NCBI GenBank assembly: GCA_021798635.1
Contig: JAJZGH010000048.1
Location: forward strand, 1 to 22,724
DNA from: Planctomycetota bacterium
GTDB taxonomy: Bacteria > Planctomycetota > Phycisphaerae > WQYP01
DNA length: 22,724 nucleotides
Direction: 5' to 3'
The notes under the pieces were generated by a model. The model saw only the letters and a list, made by a program, of their open reading frames with translations, was not told the origin of the DNA and made no database searches. Positions 7,949-16,458 of this stretch are shown one piece after another (position 1 is the stretch's first letter; the number at the start of each line of letters is the position of its first letter). Made by a program: the position numbers and the translations under genes.

Positions 7949-8554
7949 TTATTGAGCTAATTGTGCCTTCACCGCATCAACGATGATGGCCGATTCCGGC
8001 GTAATGGGTGATCGGAATCGGGCCACAATTTTGCCGTCACGCGCAATCAGGAATTTTTCAAAATTCCATTTCACAACTCCGGCAAACCGCGGGTCAGTCT
8101 TGCGGCCCGTAAGGTAATGATACAAGGGGCACTGGTGCGGACCTTTAACATCCACCTTGGAAAACATCGGAAATGTTACGCCGTAGTGGGCTGTACAGAA
8201 AATGCTGATTTGTTTATCCGTCCCCGGCTCCTGGTGGCCGAAGTCGTTGGACGGAAAGCCCAGAATCACAAAGCCCTTAGATTTAAAGCGTTTGTATAAC
8301 GCTTCCAGCCCGGCGTATTGCGGCGTAAAACCGCACTTGCTGGCCGTGTTGACCATCAAAATCACTTTGCCTTGATACTGACTTAAATGAACTTTTCTTC
8401 CGCCCAGCGATGGCATGGTAAAGGATAGAACCGGTGCCACTGCGGAATTCATCGCTGCGGCCTGTGAGCGAGCCTGAATTCCCGCCATGGCCGCCGCCGT
8501 TAAAATCACTGCCGTTAATAGTGTGCTTAAATGTTTCACAGTGCATGTCCTCAT
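7949..8554 (-). CDS. Exported glutathione peroxidase (thioredoxin-type)
   Basis: This 201-residue protein has an N-terminal signal peptide (about 1-34) followed by a complete glutathione peroxidase domain. The peroxidatic Cys74 lies in NTASKCGFTPQY, Gln108 in FGHQEPGT, and Trp163-Asn164 in VKWNFEKFLI; these supply the catalytic tetrad. The usual FPCNQF is FPSNDF here, but Cys120 (IFCTAHYGVTFPMF) aligns with the resolving cysteine of thioredoxin-dependent plant and bacterial enzymes, so the reductant is probably thioredoxin-like rather than glutathione. The start at 8554 is supported by GGAGA at 8561-8565 with 6-nt spacing. A longer in-frame reading to 8680 would overlap galM and lacks support. 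It reduces hydrogen or lipid peroxides, here outside the cytoplasm. It lies 43 bp after galM. Confidence 0.92.
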   Translation of the reverse strand: MRTCTVKHLSTLLTAVILTAAAMAGIQARSQAAAMNSAVAPVLSFTMPSLGGRKVHLSQYQGKVILMVNTASKCGFTPQYAGLEALYKRFKSKGFVILGFPSNDFGHQEPGTDKQISIFCTAHYGVTFPMFSKVDVKGPHQCPLYHYLTGRKTDPRFAGVVKWNFEKFLIARDGKIVARFRSPITPESAIIVDAVKAQLAQ

Positions 8555-8597
8555 TTTTATTCTCCAATCATAAATGCCAAATAATCTGCTGGTATGC

Positions 8598-9638
8598 CTA
8601 CACCGGTTTGGGAAATCGATACTCCGCAATATGGTGATAGTGCTGGCCCGGGTGCAAAATAATCGAAGGAAAGTGCCCATGATGCACCGCGTTGGGAAAA
8701 TGCTGCGTTTCCAGGCACAGTCCCCCGTGCTTCTGATACGCCCCCCCGATTCCGCTTACGCTGCCATCAAGAAAATTGCCGGTATAAAGCTGCACCCCCG
8801 GCTGTGTGGTCCACACTTCCATGGCCCGGCCGGTTGTTGCCTCCGTGAGCCGCGCGGCAAGATGCAGCGGATCATCCCCGGTTCGCAGGACAAAGTTATG
8901 GTCGTAGCCGCCGGGCACTTGAGCAATCCGTGAGCCGATGGCCGCGGGATGCGTAAAGTCCAGCGGGGTGTCGCGGACACTGGAGATTTCACCGGTGGGA
9001 ATCAGCGTGTCATCCACCGGGGTGAAATGATCCGCATGAATAGTCAATTCATGATCCAGAATATCGCCGTTACCGGCACCGTGAAAATTAAAATAGGCAT
9101 GATTGGTAAGATTTACCGGCGTTGGATAATCCGTGCGGGCTTCCATAATCAGGCGAATGGTATGATTATCAGGCATCAGGTAAACGGCTTTAAAATCGAC
9201 CGTTCCGGGGTAACCTTCCTCCATATCCGGACTATGGTAGGTAAATTCCACCGCCGGCACGCCATTGACTTTGGTCTGCTGTGATTTCCACACCCTGCGG
9301 GCCAGCCCCACTTTGCCGCCATGCAGGCTGTGCGTGCCGTTGTTGGCATACAAGGCATACTCTTTTTTATTGAGCCGGAAGCGGGCGTTGGCAATGCGAT
9401 TGGCTACGCGGCCCACCACGCAACCCAGCGATGGATGCTGTCCCAGGTACGGTCCCAGCTTGTCAAACCCCAGGGTAATATCCGCTGGATCACCCTTGCG
9501 GTCCGGCGTGTGCAATTCTGTGATCGTCGCCCCGTATGAGCAAATTTTAAGCGTTAATCCCGCCGGACTGCTCAGGGTGAATAGTTCCACCGGCTGCGCT
9601 TCTTTGGTATGACCAAATATTTCATGTGTTATGCTCAT
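8598..9638 (-). CDS. galM: Aldose 1-epimerase (galactose mutarotase)
   Basis: This 346-residue protein matches the full GalM length. It interconverts alpha and beta anomers of aldohexoses such as galactose and glucose, normally in the cytoplasm. The family motifs are present in order: NRIANARF (80-87), NNGTHSLHGG with His106, NLTNHAYFNF with the catalytic acid His180, GYDHNF with Asp246, and LCLETQHFPNA with the catalytic base Glu310. No signal peptide is seen. There is no good ribosome-binding site directly before the ATG; instead a TAGAAT box ends 7 nt upstream, so translation may be leaderless. It is the first gene of a probable three-gene unit with the exported peroxidase and the glycosyltransferase. 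Confidence 0.96.
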   Translation of the reverse strand: MSITHEIFGHTKEAQPVELFTLSSPAGLTLKICSYGATITELHTPDRKGDPADITLGFDKLGPYLGQHPSLGCVVGRVANRIANARFRLNKKEYALYANNGTHSLHGGKVGLARRVWKSQQTKVNGVPAVEFTYHSPDMEEGYPGTVDFKAVYLMPDNHTIRLIMEARTDYPTPVNLTNHAYFNFHGAGNGDILDHELTIHADHFTPVDDTLIPTGEISSVRDTPLDFTHPAAIGSRIAQVPGGYDHNFVLRTGDDPLHLAARLTEATTGRAMEVWTTQPGVQLYTGNFLDGSVSGIGGAYQKHGGLCLETQHFPNAVHHGHFPSIILHPGQHYHHIAEYRFPKPV

Positions 9639-9645
9639 GCCAATA

Positions 9646-9651
9646 ATTCTA
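9646..9651 (-). promoter_or_regulatory. Candidate -10 box for a leaderless galM transcript
   Basis: On the minus strand TAGAAT (one mismatch to TATAAT) lies in a short AT-rich patch within GC-rich DNA and ends 7 nt before the galM ATG. A start point would fall at or next to the ATG itself. No matching -35 hexamer at 16-18 bp was found, so support is partial. Confidence 0.35.
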
Positions 9652-9723
9652 ACCCGCCGCGCCCGGCTTGGCTATCAAACGCAGTAACCCGCCCCCGGCA
9701 ACATTTTCGCTCCCCGGTGACGC

Positions 9724-9739
9724 CCGGAAAAATTTCCGG
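9724..9739. repeat. Short perfect inverted repeat
   Basis: CCGGAAA (9724-9730) and TTTCCGG (9733-9739) are perfect complements around two bases. It lies between the terminator-like hairpin at 9767-9785 and galM. The role is unknown; the two-base loop makes a protein-binding palindrome more likely than an RNA hairpin. Confidence 0.4.
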
Positions 9740-9766
9740 TACTTGACCTATCGTCCCCTCACAAAG

Positions 9767-9785
9767 CCACCGGCTTTGCCGGTGG
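9767..9785 (-). terminator. Strong hairpin after the gat / gluzincin gene series
   Basis: CCACCGGC (9767-9774) and GCCGGTGG (9778-9785) form a perfect 8-bp, GC-rich stem with a three-base loop, about 70 bp past the stop of the gluzincin-like gene. On the minus strand it is followed by CTTTGTGAG, so the U-tract is poor. It is placed where the long gat transcript would be expected to end. Confidence 0.45.
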
Positions 9786-9855
9786 TGCGGCTCCCGATGG
9801 CTGCGCCAACTGGAGAATTATCGTGGTGCCGTTCCTGAATGCCGCTGCCCGCTTC

Positions 9856-11103
9856 TCACCGGGCCACGGTCTCCAGCCCTTCGACGGACAACGGCTTTTT
9901 ACTGTCGCGAATAACTTTAACTCCCACATCTTCCGGCCTTCCATTGCGGATACGGAAGCTGCCGATAATTCTGGTGCCGTCGGGCATCAGACAGATGAGC
10001 TTGGGCAAACGCGACGCGGAATCCATCGACCATGTGCCGACGCGGGTAGATTCATGCAACGCATGGTTTAGTAAACTTGGCGGCAGCCAGAGTCGATTAG
10101 GGAAATGATAAACTTTCAGTGTGCCATCCTGCGCGGCGGCAAAAAAATGCCGGGCGGAATAAAATCGCTGCTTAAGGGTGACCGCCCGCGCCAGGAAATT
10201 CGTTAACGCTTGCGTCTGCACACGGGCATAAAGTTCCGCGGTGGCATTGGGCGGCAGATTCATCCAGTATTTGACGTACAATCGCTGAAATGCCAGGTCA
10301 TTATCGCCAAACACCCGATCCCATGCCGTTTCCGCATCAAAGCCTTGCCGATATAGCCGCAGGTATTGCGTAAACGGCACGCCATAGCGTCCGTGGTTGG
10401 CATACGCGAGAAAATAAATCATCGACCAGGCTTCATCATAATTGGTGCCCATGAGGGCGTCATTCCATTTGCTGTAGCTCATTTCGCGCATGGCGTGAAT
10501 GGTTTTGAATTTATTGTGCAGGATTTCATATTTGATCAGCGCTTCGCGATAGGGGGGAACCCAGCCGGTGACAAAACTCGAACCGGTAAATAAGCCCTCG
10601 CCAAAAAACTCGGCCGTTCCCTCATTGGCCCATGCGGGAAGAAACCGATGAATAAAAGCGAACGTGAACTGGTGAAATCCCTCATGTTGAATAACATGCC
10701 AGATCTGATGATTTAACTCACCGCCGCCAATGGCCATCAGCCATTGGCCTTTGTATGAGTATTCAAATACGCCGGCGCTGCCCGGCATTCCGCCGTCCTT
10801 GTAATACTCATGGGAATTCTTGAAAATATAAAATGGCAGTTTCTGCGTCACGGCCCCGCCAAAAATGGCGTGCAGGCGCTGCTGGTACGCCTCGGCGACA
10901 AAATTCATTCGCAGCCAGATTTGCCGCAATTTTTTCAGACTCACGTCCGTGTGAAAGGTATAAAAGCCCGGAGCGTTATACACTTTCAGATGCGTGGAGC
11001 CAAGATTATTTTTAGGATAGCTTTCAGCGCGTGAACCTGCCAATGCAATTCCTGCGGCTACAACGAATCCCATGACCCCCGTGTAACAGCGTTGTACCTT
11101 CAT
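9856..11103 (-). CDS. Secreted gluzincin-like protein, DUF1570-type
   Basis: This 415-residue protein starts at the ATG at 11103 (MKVQRCYTGVMGF) with a hydrophobic signal peptide to about residue 26. A longer in-frame reading to 11172 would run into gatB and is not preferred. The key motif is HEGFH (140-144), an HExxH zinc-protease signature, followed by LPAWANEGTAEFFG with Glu161 as the likely third zinc ligand, the gluzincin pattern. The preceding region (YTFHTDVSLKKLRQIWLRM) resembles DUF1570 proteins, which are abundant in Planctomycetota. It is presumably exported and may hydrolyse peptides or be a structural relative; the substrate is unknown. It begins 16 bp after gatB stops, so it is probably co-transcribed with the gat genes. 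Confidence 0.75.
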   Translation of the reverse strand: MKVQRCYTGVMGFVVAAGIALAGSRAESYPKNNLGSTHLKVYNAPGFYTFHTDVSLKKLRQIWLRMNFVAEAYQQRLHAIFGGAVTQKLPFYIFKNSHEYYKDGGMPGSAGVFEYSYKGQWLMAIGGGELNHQIWHVIQHEGFHQFTFAFIHRFLPAWANEGTAEFFGEGLFTGSSFVTGWVPPYREALIKYEILHNKFKTIHAMREMSYSKWNDALMGTNYDEAWSMIYFLAYANHGRYGVPFTQYLRLYRQGFDAETAWDRVFGDNDLAFQRLYVKYWMNLPPNATAELYARVQTQALTNFLARAVTLKQRFYSARHFFAAAQDGTLKVYHFPNRLWLPPSLLNHALHESTRVGTWSMDSASRLPKLICLMPDGTRIIGSFRIRNGRPEDVGVKVIRDSKKPLSVEGLETVAR

Positions 11104-11119
11104 TAATCCATCGTCCCTG

Positions 11120-12643
11120 TCAGGAGTCTTGCGCCGCGGCGGCGTTGAGTTTGGCTTCCAGAATTTCCCCAACCAGTTTGGGATCAGCCTTGCCCTGACT
11201 GGCCTTCATGACCGCACCACGTAAAAAGCCTAATGAGGCCTGCTTTTTCTTCGGATTATTCTTAAAATCGCTGATCGCCTGCGGATTGGCCGTCAGTGCC
11301 TGCATCACCCAGGCTTCCGTCTGGTTTTGATCCCGGACCTGCACCAGACCTAATTCCTGGGCCGCCTGAGCCGGATCAGCGTCCAAATGCTTGACCAGAT
11401 ATTCAAATATTGGAACCGCGGATGTCGCGCTGATTCCGCCGGATTCAATAAGTTCCGCCAGTTTGGCGTATTGTTGCGCGGTAACGGGTAGATCACTGAT
11501 TAACACGGTGGCGGCCTCGGCGGCAGCCGCTTCATTGGCTATTTTCGCCGCCGGCCCTAAAAACAGATTGGTCAGCCGGCGCGCCGGCGCTCCCAGCGCC
11601 GCGGCACGATCAAACAAATCCGCTACATCGCGTTCTTCCGTCAGGGAGAACGCTTCCTTGGCGGACATGCCGAAATTCTCCTGATACCGTTTTCTCCGGG
11701 CGATCGGCAACTCCACCACGCCGGCGCGCAGGTCATTGACCCATTGCGGTGCCACATGCAGCGGAACCAAATCCGGGTCGGGAAAATAGCGGTAATCATG
11801 GGCTTCTTCTTTTTCTCTCTGCAGCAGGGTCATGCCCTTGTCATCATCCCAGCCGCGGGTGGATTTTACCTTACTGGGCGCATCCTCCGGATGGGCGAGA
11901 AATTCGCCAAACTGCCGCTGAATTTCATAGCTGCACGCCCGCTCAACAGAACGGAAACTGTTAAGATTTTTAACCTCGGTGATGGCCGTTTTAATGGTTT
12001 TACCATGATGGTAGATATGTAAATTGATATTAGGCTCAAACCGCATGTGCCCCTGCTGCATAATGCCGTGCGACACCGCCAGATACCGGCAAATTCTGCG
12101 GAGTTCCTCCCCAAAAAGCCGAGCTTCCTCCGGACTGTGCAGATCCGGCTCGGTGACAATTTCCAGCAACGGTGTGCCGGAGCGATTCAAATCCACCAGA
12201 GACTCGGTCATACCGGCTTCGTGCATCAACTTGCCCGCATCTTCTTCCAGATGCGCCCGGCGTATACGAATTGTTTTACTGCTGCCATCAGGCAACGGCA
12301 ATTCCAGGCTGCCGGGGCCGCACAGCGGTTGATCATATTGGCTGATCTGATAATTTTTTGGTAAATCCGGGTAATAGTAGCTCTTGCGGTCCCACTTGGT
12401 CTGCGTGGCAATTTGGCAGTTCAAGGCCAGGCCCACCATCATCGCCATTTCCACCGCGCGCTTGTTAATCACAGGTAATACGCCGGGCAGTCCCAGAATC
12501 ACCGGGTCCACCTGCGAATTCGGTTCACCGCCAAAGCCATTGGCGGCCCCGGTAAACATTTTGGATTTTGTCGCCAACTGTACATGGATTTCCATGCCAA
12601 TAAGCACCTTATATTGTGGTTCAACAGCACTGGTCGTGGACAT
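11120..12643 (-). CDS. gatB: Aspartyl/glutamyl-tRNA amidotransferase subunit B
   Basis: This 507-residue protein is full length for GatB. It phosphorylates and amidates misacylated Glu-tRNA(Gln) and/or Asp-tRNA(Asn) together with GatA and GatC in the cytoplasm. The hallmarks are present: GMEIHVQL near the N-terminus, DLPKNYQISQYDQP, RAHLEEDAGKLMHE, DLNRSGTPLLEIVTEPD, and a C-terminal YqeY-like helical region ending GEILEAKL. The segment usually read MRCDxNVS is MRFEPNINL here, a variant. AAGGA at 12651-12655 precedes the ATG by 7 nt. It lies 27 bp after the giant exported-protein gene, unlike standard gatCAB operons in which gatA and gatB are adjacent. Confidence 0.97.
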   Translation of the reverse strand: MSTTSAVEPQYKVLIGMEIHVQLATKSKMFTGAANGFGGEPNSQVDPVILGLPGVLPVINKRAVEMAMMVGLALNCQIATQTKWDRKSYYYPDLPKNYQISQYDQPLCGPGSLELPLPDGSSKTIRIRRAHLEEDAGKLMHEAGMTESLVDLNRSGTPLLEIVTEPDLHSPEEARLFGEELRRICRYLAVSHGIMQQGHMRFEPNINLHIYHHGKTIKTAITEVKNLNSFRSVERACSYEIQRQFGEFLAHPEDAPSKVKSTRGWDDDKGMTLLQREKEEAHDYRYFPDPDLVPLHVAPQWVNDLRAGVVELPIARRKRYQENFGMSAKEAFSLTEERDVADLFDRAAALGAPARRLTNLFLGPAAKIANEAAAAEAATVLISDLPVTAQQYAKLAELIESGGISATSAVPIFEYLVKHLDADPAQAAQELGLVQVRDQNQTEAWVMQALTANPQAISDFKNNPKKKQASLGFLRGAVMKASQGKADPKLVGEILEAKLNAAAAQDS

Positions 12644-12670
12644 TCATGAATCCTTCTTCTAATTACATTA

Positions 12671-15600
12671 TTAACGGCTGATGCCGGGGCCATCGGCCGC
12701 GGATTTCCGTGGCCCGGATTTTACCGCTTTTGCACTGTTGCCTCCAGCATGGTGCGAAGCACGCGCTTCGAAGTGTTTGTAAACCATAGCGGCACCGCTG
12801 GTCATTTCGGAAACCACGCGACCCAGCAAAGCCCACCCTGTCGCACTGCCGTTGATGACCTTATACCGCGGCCACGCCAATACGGGAAAATGTTGTTTTT
12901 TTCCGGTGAGAAAATGGAAACGCAGGGTCATCCCGTGCGATCCCAGCAGGATTGGGCGGCCGGAGCGTTCAACCTGAAATGTTACTCTTTGATCAGTAGG
13001 CCGGCTGAAGGAGAATTGGCGCATATCAAACGTCGTCAAGCCACCGATACTTTGTGGCCGGAGCAATAATGCTTCCATTTCGGTGCTGGCCAGGAACTGC
13101 TTGACGCCAGCGGCCGTGCGCATGAAGGAGCATTCCAACTGTTGGGCCAGTGGGCGGGCGGCATAGGGATTGGTGGAAATTGGTCCCCCGAACCAGGATA
13201 CCCATCCATTCTCAATATTACGGTGAATCGAAATGGTGGCCCCTGCGCTGATTCCCTCGCAGTCGTAGCGCTGCAGTTGCGATCCGCCAGGCGACAATAC
13301 TTCCAAGTGTTTCTGCCGCTTCCGCAGTGCCATAAAAGGCTTGCCATTCAGCCTGCCAAAGAGCTGAATAAAATCGGTGGTCGCGGCCAGGTAGCCGAAA
13401 AATTCCCGCTTCCCGGCGGCCCTGAGATGCACGGTGATCTCGAATCCGGTCGGTTCGCTTATCAGCCATCGATCCACCGTGCGCAACGCCTTGACACATT
13501 GTTGGAAGTGTTTTCGATAGCCAACGCTTTCGGAGGCCAGCAAATTCAGATTCGCCGCCCAAGGGCTTTTGGGAAATTCTTTTAACGCGTCCAGGGCGGT
13601 CTGGCGGGCGAGGGCGGATTGGCGGAGTCGCAGTTCGCAATAGCCAAGGATAAATTCGGTTCGAGCCGAAGCCCGATGCAAACGGGCCAGGTCGTTGCCA
13701 TAAGTGCAGGCCCGCTCCCATTGGCCGGTAGCAGCGTATAGCCGTTCAGCATCGCGCATTATTGTAGGATTCAGGTGCCGTTGGTGACTCATGTGAATCA
13801 GGTAGAGTGTCAGGTACGGGCTTATTTTACTCTTTTTTATTCTCGCGAGTTTATCAATGCGCGCTGTGGGCGTCAACCCGGGTTGGACAAAAATGTGCCA
13901 CACGCTTGCGAGCGTTTTATCTGATGCGGCCAGTGAGACGACTGCCCCGCGGAATTCCTGTGCGAGCTTGGCCCAACCTGCCTGCATGGCTATCGCCTCG
14001 CAAAAAATGGCGCTGACCCTGTGCCCGGTACCGAAGATGTCAGCCCGCTCGTTGGTATTTCCGAATTCCTGCAGCCCATAGTAGATGACACGCAGGATCG
14101 CCGCTTCGCGGGACGGGGTCATTTTATTTGCGTTGTGTTTGAGAAGTGCCTGGACCAAATTTCCGAACTCCGAAGCTGTGGTAAATCGTGTTAAGTCATA
14201 GCGCCCCTGCAGGCTCGAACCATAGAACAGCACCAACCGCCTTTCAAGCCTGCCGGCAAGGGCGGGTTGTTTTGCCAGCCTGGCCAACATGAATCCAGTA
14301 AGTAATTTTTCCGGGGTAAGGGCAGAGTTGGGGTTTTTCCTGGACCACGCAAGCAACTTTTTTGCTTCTTGCTGCGCGGATGCCGAGAAATGGGACGGAA
14401 GAGCCGGGCCGGTGCCGTTAAATGCGGGAGGCAACTCCGCCGGATATTTTATGAGGGCCTTTGCCTTAAGGGCGGCGATGTAATCATGGTTGCTGCCATG
14501 CTCCAGCGAATTAGCCGTTGTCATAAGGTCGCCAAAAATCCCGAACCATCCCGGCAGCAAGGCGGATGCGTCCTTAAGCGCGGTGGCCATGGATTTCTTT
14601 TGTTGGAGCACGCCCCCGGCCGGCCACTTTGGCGGCGAGATCGAAAAATGCGGAGATGAACTCCCTACAAGGCTCAGCTCGGCGTGGTGGCCGCACGCCA
14701 ATGTCAAAAGATGTTGCGTACGATTCAGCGTGGCTGAAACCTCCATCCATTTCGGATTTGAGATTCCCGCGATCACTAAACCAAATGACGCTCTTTCGCC
14801 TTGATCTCGTTGCTTAGTGAAGAACACGCCGAACCGACGGGCTTGGTGGAAAAACTGCATTGCTCCGGCGTAAGTCTTGAGCGAGGCGGGCAAATAACGT
14901 GCCAAGATCCCTTTCGCGTCAAATTCGGAAGTGCCGAGATCCGACAGAGCCTCGGCCAGGTCTGCAGAGGGCGAAATATCGCCAGCCGATGCCCGTCCTG
15001 CCAGCCCGACCGGCATTCGGAATGTGCTCTTTGCGCTGGGATTAAAAAGTCGCAACGCTCTGGGATTCCAAGCAATCGCGGCGACCACATCGCCGTTTTT
15101 CCGTATCTGAATATTCCCGGCGCGGCCGGCGACTCCGGCGTAGAACTGCCAGGAAGTCTTGTGCTCACCGTTGGTCGTTGCGCGAAGTTCATATCCCCGG
15201 ACGTCATTACCCACGGCGTGCAGGAGCTGCAAAACTTGCGACACGATCTGACGCTCGGCAGCGCTCTGACCGGCTGCCAGCTTCGCGAGTTTCAGCGCAT
15301 CGGGTTCCCAAGGGCTTTTCGGAAAATCCGCCGCCAGTTGTTTTGCCGCCCTGGCCGCGCGATTTGGCCGCCCCAAAACAGCATCGCAGTACACGAAAAA
15401 AAATTCTACATGGGCGTTGGATTTCTGTTGCCTGCTTCCGGCTAACAGGTCCAGCGCACGCCGGAAATGGCCGTTTAATATCAGCTCTTCGGCGTGCAGC
15501 TTCAGCAGCTTTTTTGACGACCGCACGGCTGCCGGCATACAGTGCAAATAGTACCGTTCAAGAAGGAATGTCGGCTTAGTTCGCCCCAACCTTCCCAGCA

Positions 15601-16282
15601 AGCGGAACTTTGCAAGGGGCGTCATAACTCCGTCAACGACCACTTCGCGTATCTCATCTCCGGCCAGGGCCTTCGGATATTTTCCATCCGAGGATGACGG
15701 TTCCGTGGCTCCGAGCATCTCGTTGGCAACCTCGGTATCTCCGGCTTCGTGCGTTACCAGGTAACACAGCAGGGCATTCTCGAATGTGTTTTTATAAACC
15801 GCGTGGATGCCGAAACGCGCCAGCCCACTGCGGACCACGCCGTCTATAATGCCGGCATAGCGTTTCTCGGGGTGGTAAGTGAACCACCGTAAAAGGCTCG
15901 ATACAACCGCCCGGTAGGCCGCGCCGCGCGAGGGCGAAATGGGGCCGGAATGTGGGCCGGCGATATTCGCGAGAAAATACCGGGCCTCATTGCTGCCGGG
16001 AAAATCCAGAATCAGCCGCCGCTGTGCAATGCTCAAATCCTGCGGGTCGTCGCCCCGTACTGTCGCAGCCATGAGAACTCGGAAGAGCAATCGGGGGCTA
16101 TTCGCTGATTGCGGGTGCTTCTTGGCCCAAGCCAATGCGGCGGACGCGATCTTTTGAAATTTGGAGTGGCTGATATACAACGCACTAGCCGAGCCGAAAG
16201 TCGCAGCACTCGCCTTTGGTAAGCCGAAAAACACGAGCAGAAGCGAACCGAAAATGAAACAACGCTGCCAGCGAGTAACCAT
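12671..16282 (-). CDS. Giant exported protein of two homologous halves (unknown family, TPR-like)
   Basis: The function is not recognised. This 1203-residue protein has a clear Sec signal peptide (MVTRWQRCFIFGSLLLVFFG... cleaved after A-S-A near residue 26). The ATG at 16282 is preferred to an upstream in-frame GTG at 16291 because GAGG at 16291-16294 is spaced 8 nt from it. By eye it divides into two related halves, about 34-607 and 627-1175. LAWAKKHPQSANSP (50-63) matches LAWSRKNPNSALTP (644-657), and FPKSPW occurs at 320-325 and 903-908. Each half has a helical, tetratricopeptide-like part followed by a strand-rich part (about 361-600 and 944-1170). It ends in a basic, Ser/Ala-rich tail. 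It lies between gatA and gatB, with a nested hairpin ahead of it. A periplasmic or surface scaffold is plausible but unproven. Confidence 0.85.
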   Translation of the reverse strand: MVTRWQRCFIFGSLLLVFFGLPKASAATFGSASALYISHSKFQKIASAALAWAKKHPQSANSPRLLFRVLMAATVRGDDPQDLSIAQRRLILDFPGSNEARYFLANIAGPHSGPISPSRGAAYRAVVSSLLRWFTYHPEKRYAGIIDGVVRSGLARFGIHAVYKNTFENALLCYLVTHEAGDTEVANEMLGATEPSSSDGKYPKALAGDEIREVVVDGVMTPLAKFRLLGRLGRTKPTFLLERYYLHCMPAAVRSSKKLLKLHAEELILNGHFRRALDLLAGSRQQKSNAHVEFFFVYCDAVLGRPNRAARAAKQLAADFPKSPWEPDALKLAKLAAGQSAAERQIVSQVLQLLHAVGNDVRGYELRATTNGEHKTSWQFYAGVAGRAGNIQIRKNGDVVAAIAWNPRALRLFNPSAKSTFRMPVGLAGRASAGDISPSADLAEALSDLGTSEFDAKGILARYLPASLKTYAGAMQFFHQARRFGVFFTKQRDQGERASFGLVIAGISNPKWMEVSATLNRTQHLLTLACGHHAELSLVGSSSPHFSISPPKWPAGGVLQQKKSMATALKDASALLPGWFGIFGDLMTTANSLEHGSNHDYIAALKAKALIKYPAELPPAFNGTGPALPSHFSASAQQEAKKLLAWSRKNPNSALTPEKLLTGFMLARLAKQPALAGRLERRLVLFYGSSLQGRYDLTRFTTASEFGNLVQALLKHNANKMTPSREAAILRVIYYGLQEFGNTNERADIFGTGHRVSAIFCEAIAMQAGWAKLAQEFRGAVVSLAASDKTLASVWHIFVQPGLTPTARIDKLARIKKSKISPYLTLYLIHMSHQRHLNPTIMRDAERLYAATGQWERACTYGNDLARLHRASARTEFILGYCELRLRQSALARQTALDALKEFPKSPWAANLNLLASESVGYRKHFQQCVKALRTVDRWLISEPTGFEITVHLRAAGKREFFGYLAATTDFIQLFGRLNGKPFMALRKRQKHLEVLSPGGSQLQRYDCEGISAGATISIHRNIENGWVSWFGGPISTNPYAARPLAQQLECSFMRTAAGVKQFLASTEMEALLLRPQSIGGLTTFDMRQFSFSRPTDQRVTFQVERSGRPILLGSHGMTLRFHFLTGKKQHFPVLAWPRYKVINGSATGWALLGRVVSEMTSGAAMVYKHFEARASHHAGGNSAKAVKSGPRKSAADGPGISR

Positions 16283-16339
16283 GATGTGCACCTCAGGACT
16301 GCGCTATACCCAAAACCAGATGGCCAACCAATGGGCAGC

Positions 16340-16408
16340 GGGAAGCAAGAGGCCTCGGAACCGTGGCGGAGGAACTGCTTATTCCCGCCACACGTCTTGC
16401 CGCTTCCC
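16340..16408 (-). repeat. Nested inverted repeat between gatA and the giant gene
   Basis: Outer arms are GGGAAGCAAGA (16340-16350) and TCTTGCCGCTTCCC (16395-16408), which pair with a 3-nt bulge. Inner arms are GTGGCGG (16363-16369) and CCGCCAC (16385-16391), perfectly complementary. The element lies 50 bp after the gatA stop and 57 bp before the giant gene. No T-run follows on the minus strand, so it is more likely an mRNA-processing or attenuating structure than a simple terminator. Confidence 0.55.
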
Positions 16409-16458
16409 CTTGTTCCATTGATGCAAGCCAGCCAAGCTTTCAGGAGCATATCGCTGTA

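Noticed and set aside
8555..8680. N-terminal extension of the glutathione peroxidase to 8680
   Set aside because: It would overlap galM by more than 80 bp and precede a proper signal peptide; the ATG at 8554 has a good ribosome-binding site.
13218..13721. 167-codon second minus-strand frame in the giant gene
   Set aside because: Out of frame with the main gene, with no start signal; the main frame carries the repeated motifs.
14801..15445. 214-codon plus-strand frame inside the giant exported-protein gene
   Set aside because: It is antisense to a continuous 1203-codon gene with a signal peptide and internal homology, and its translation looks random.
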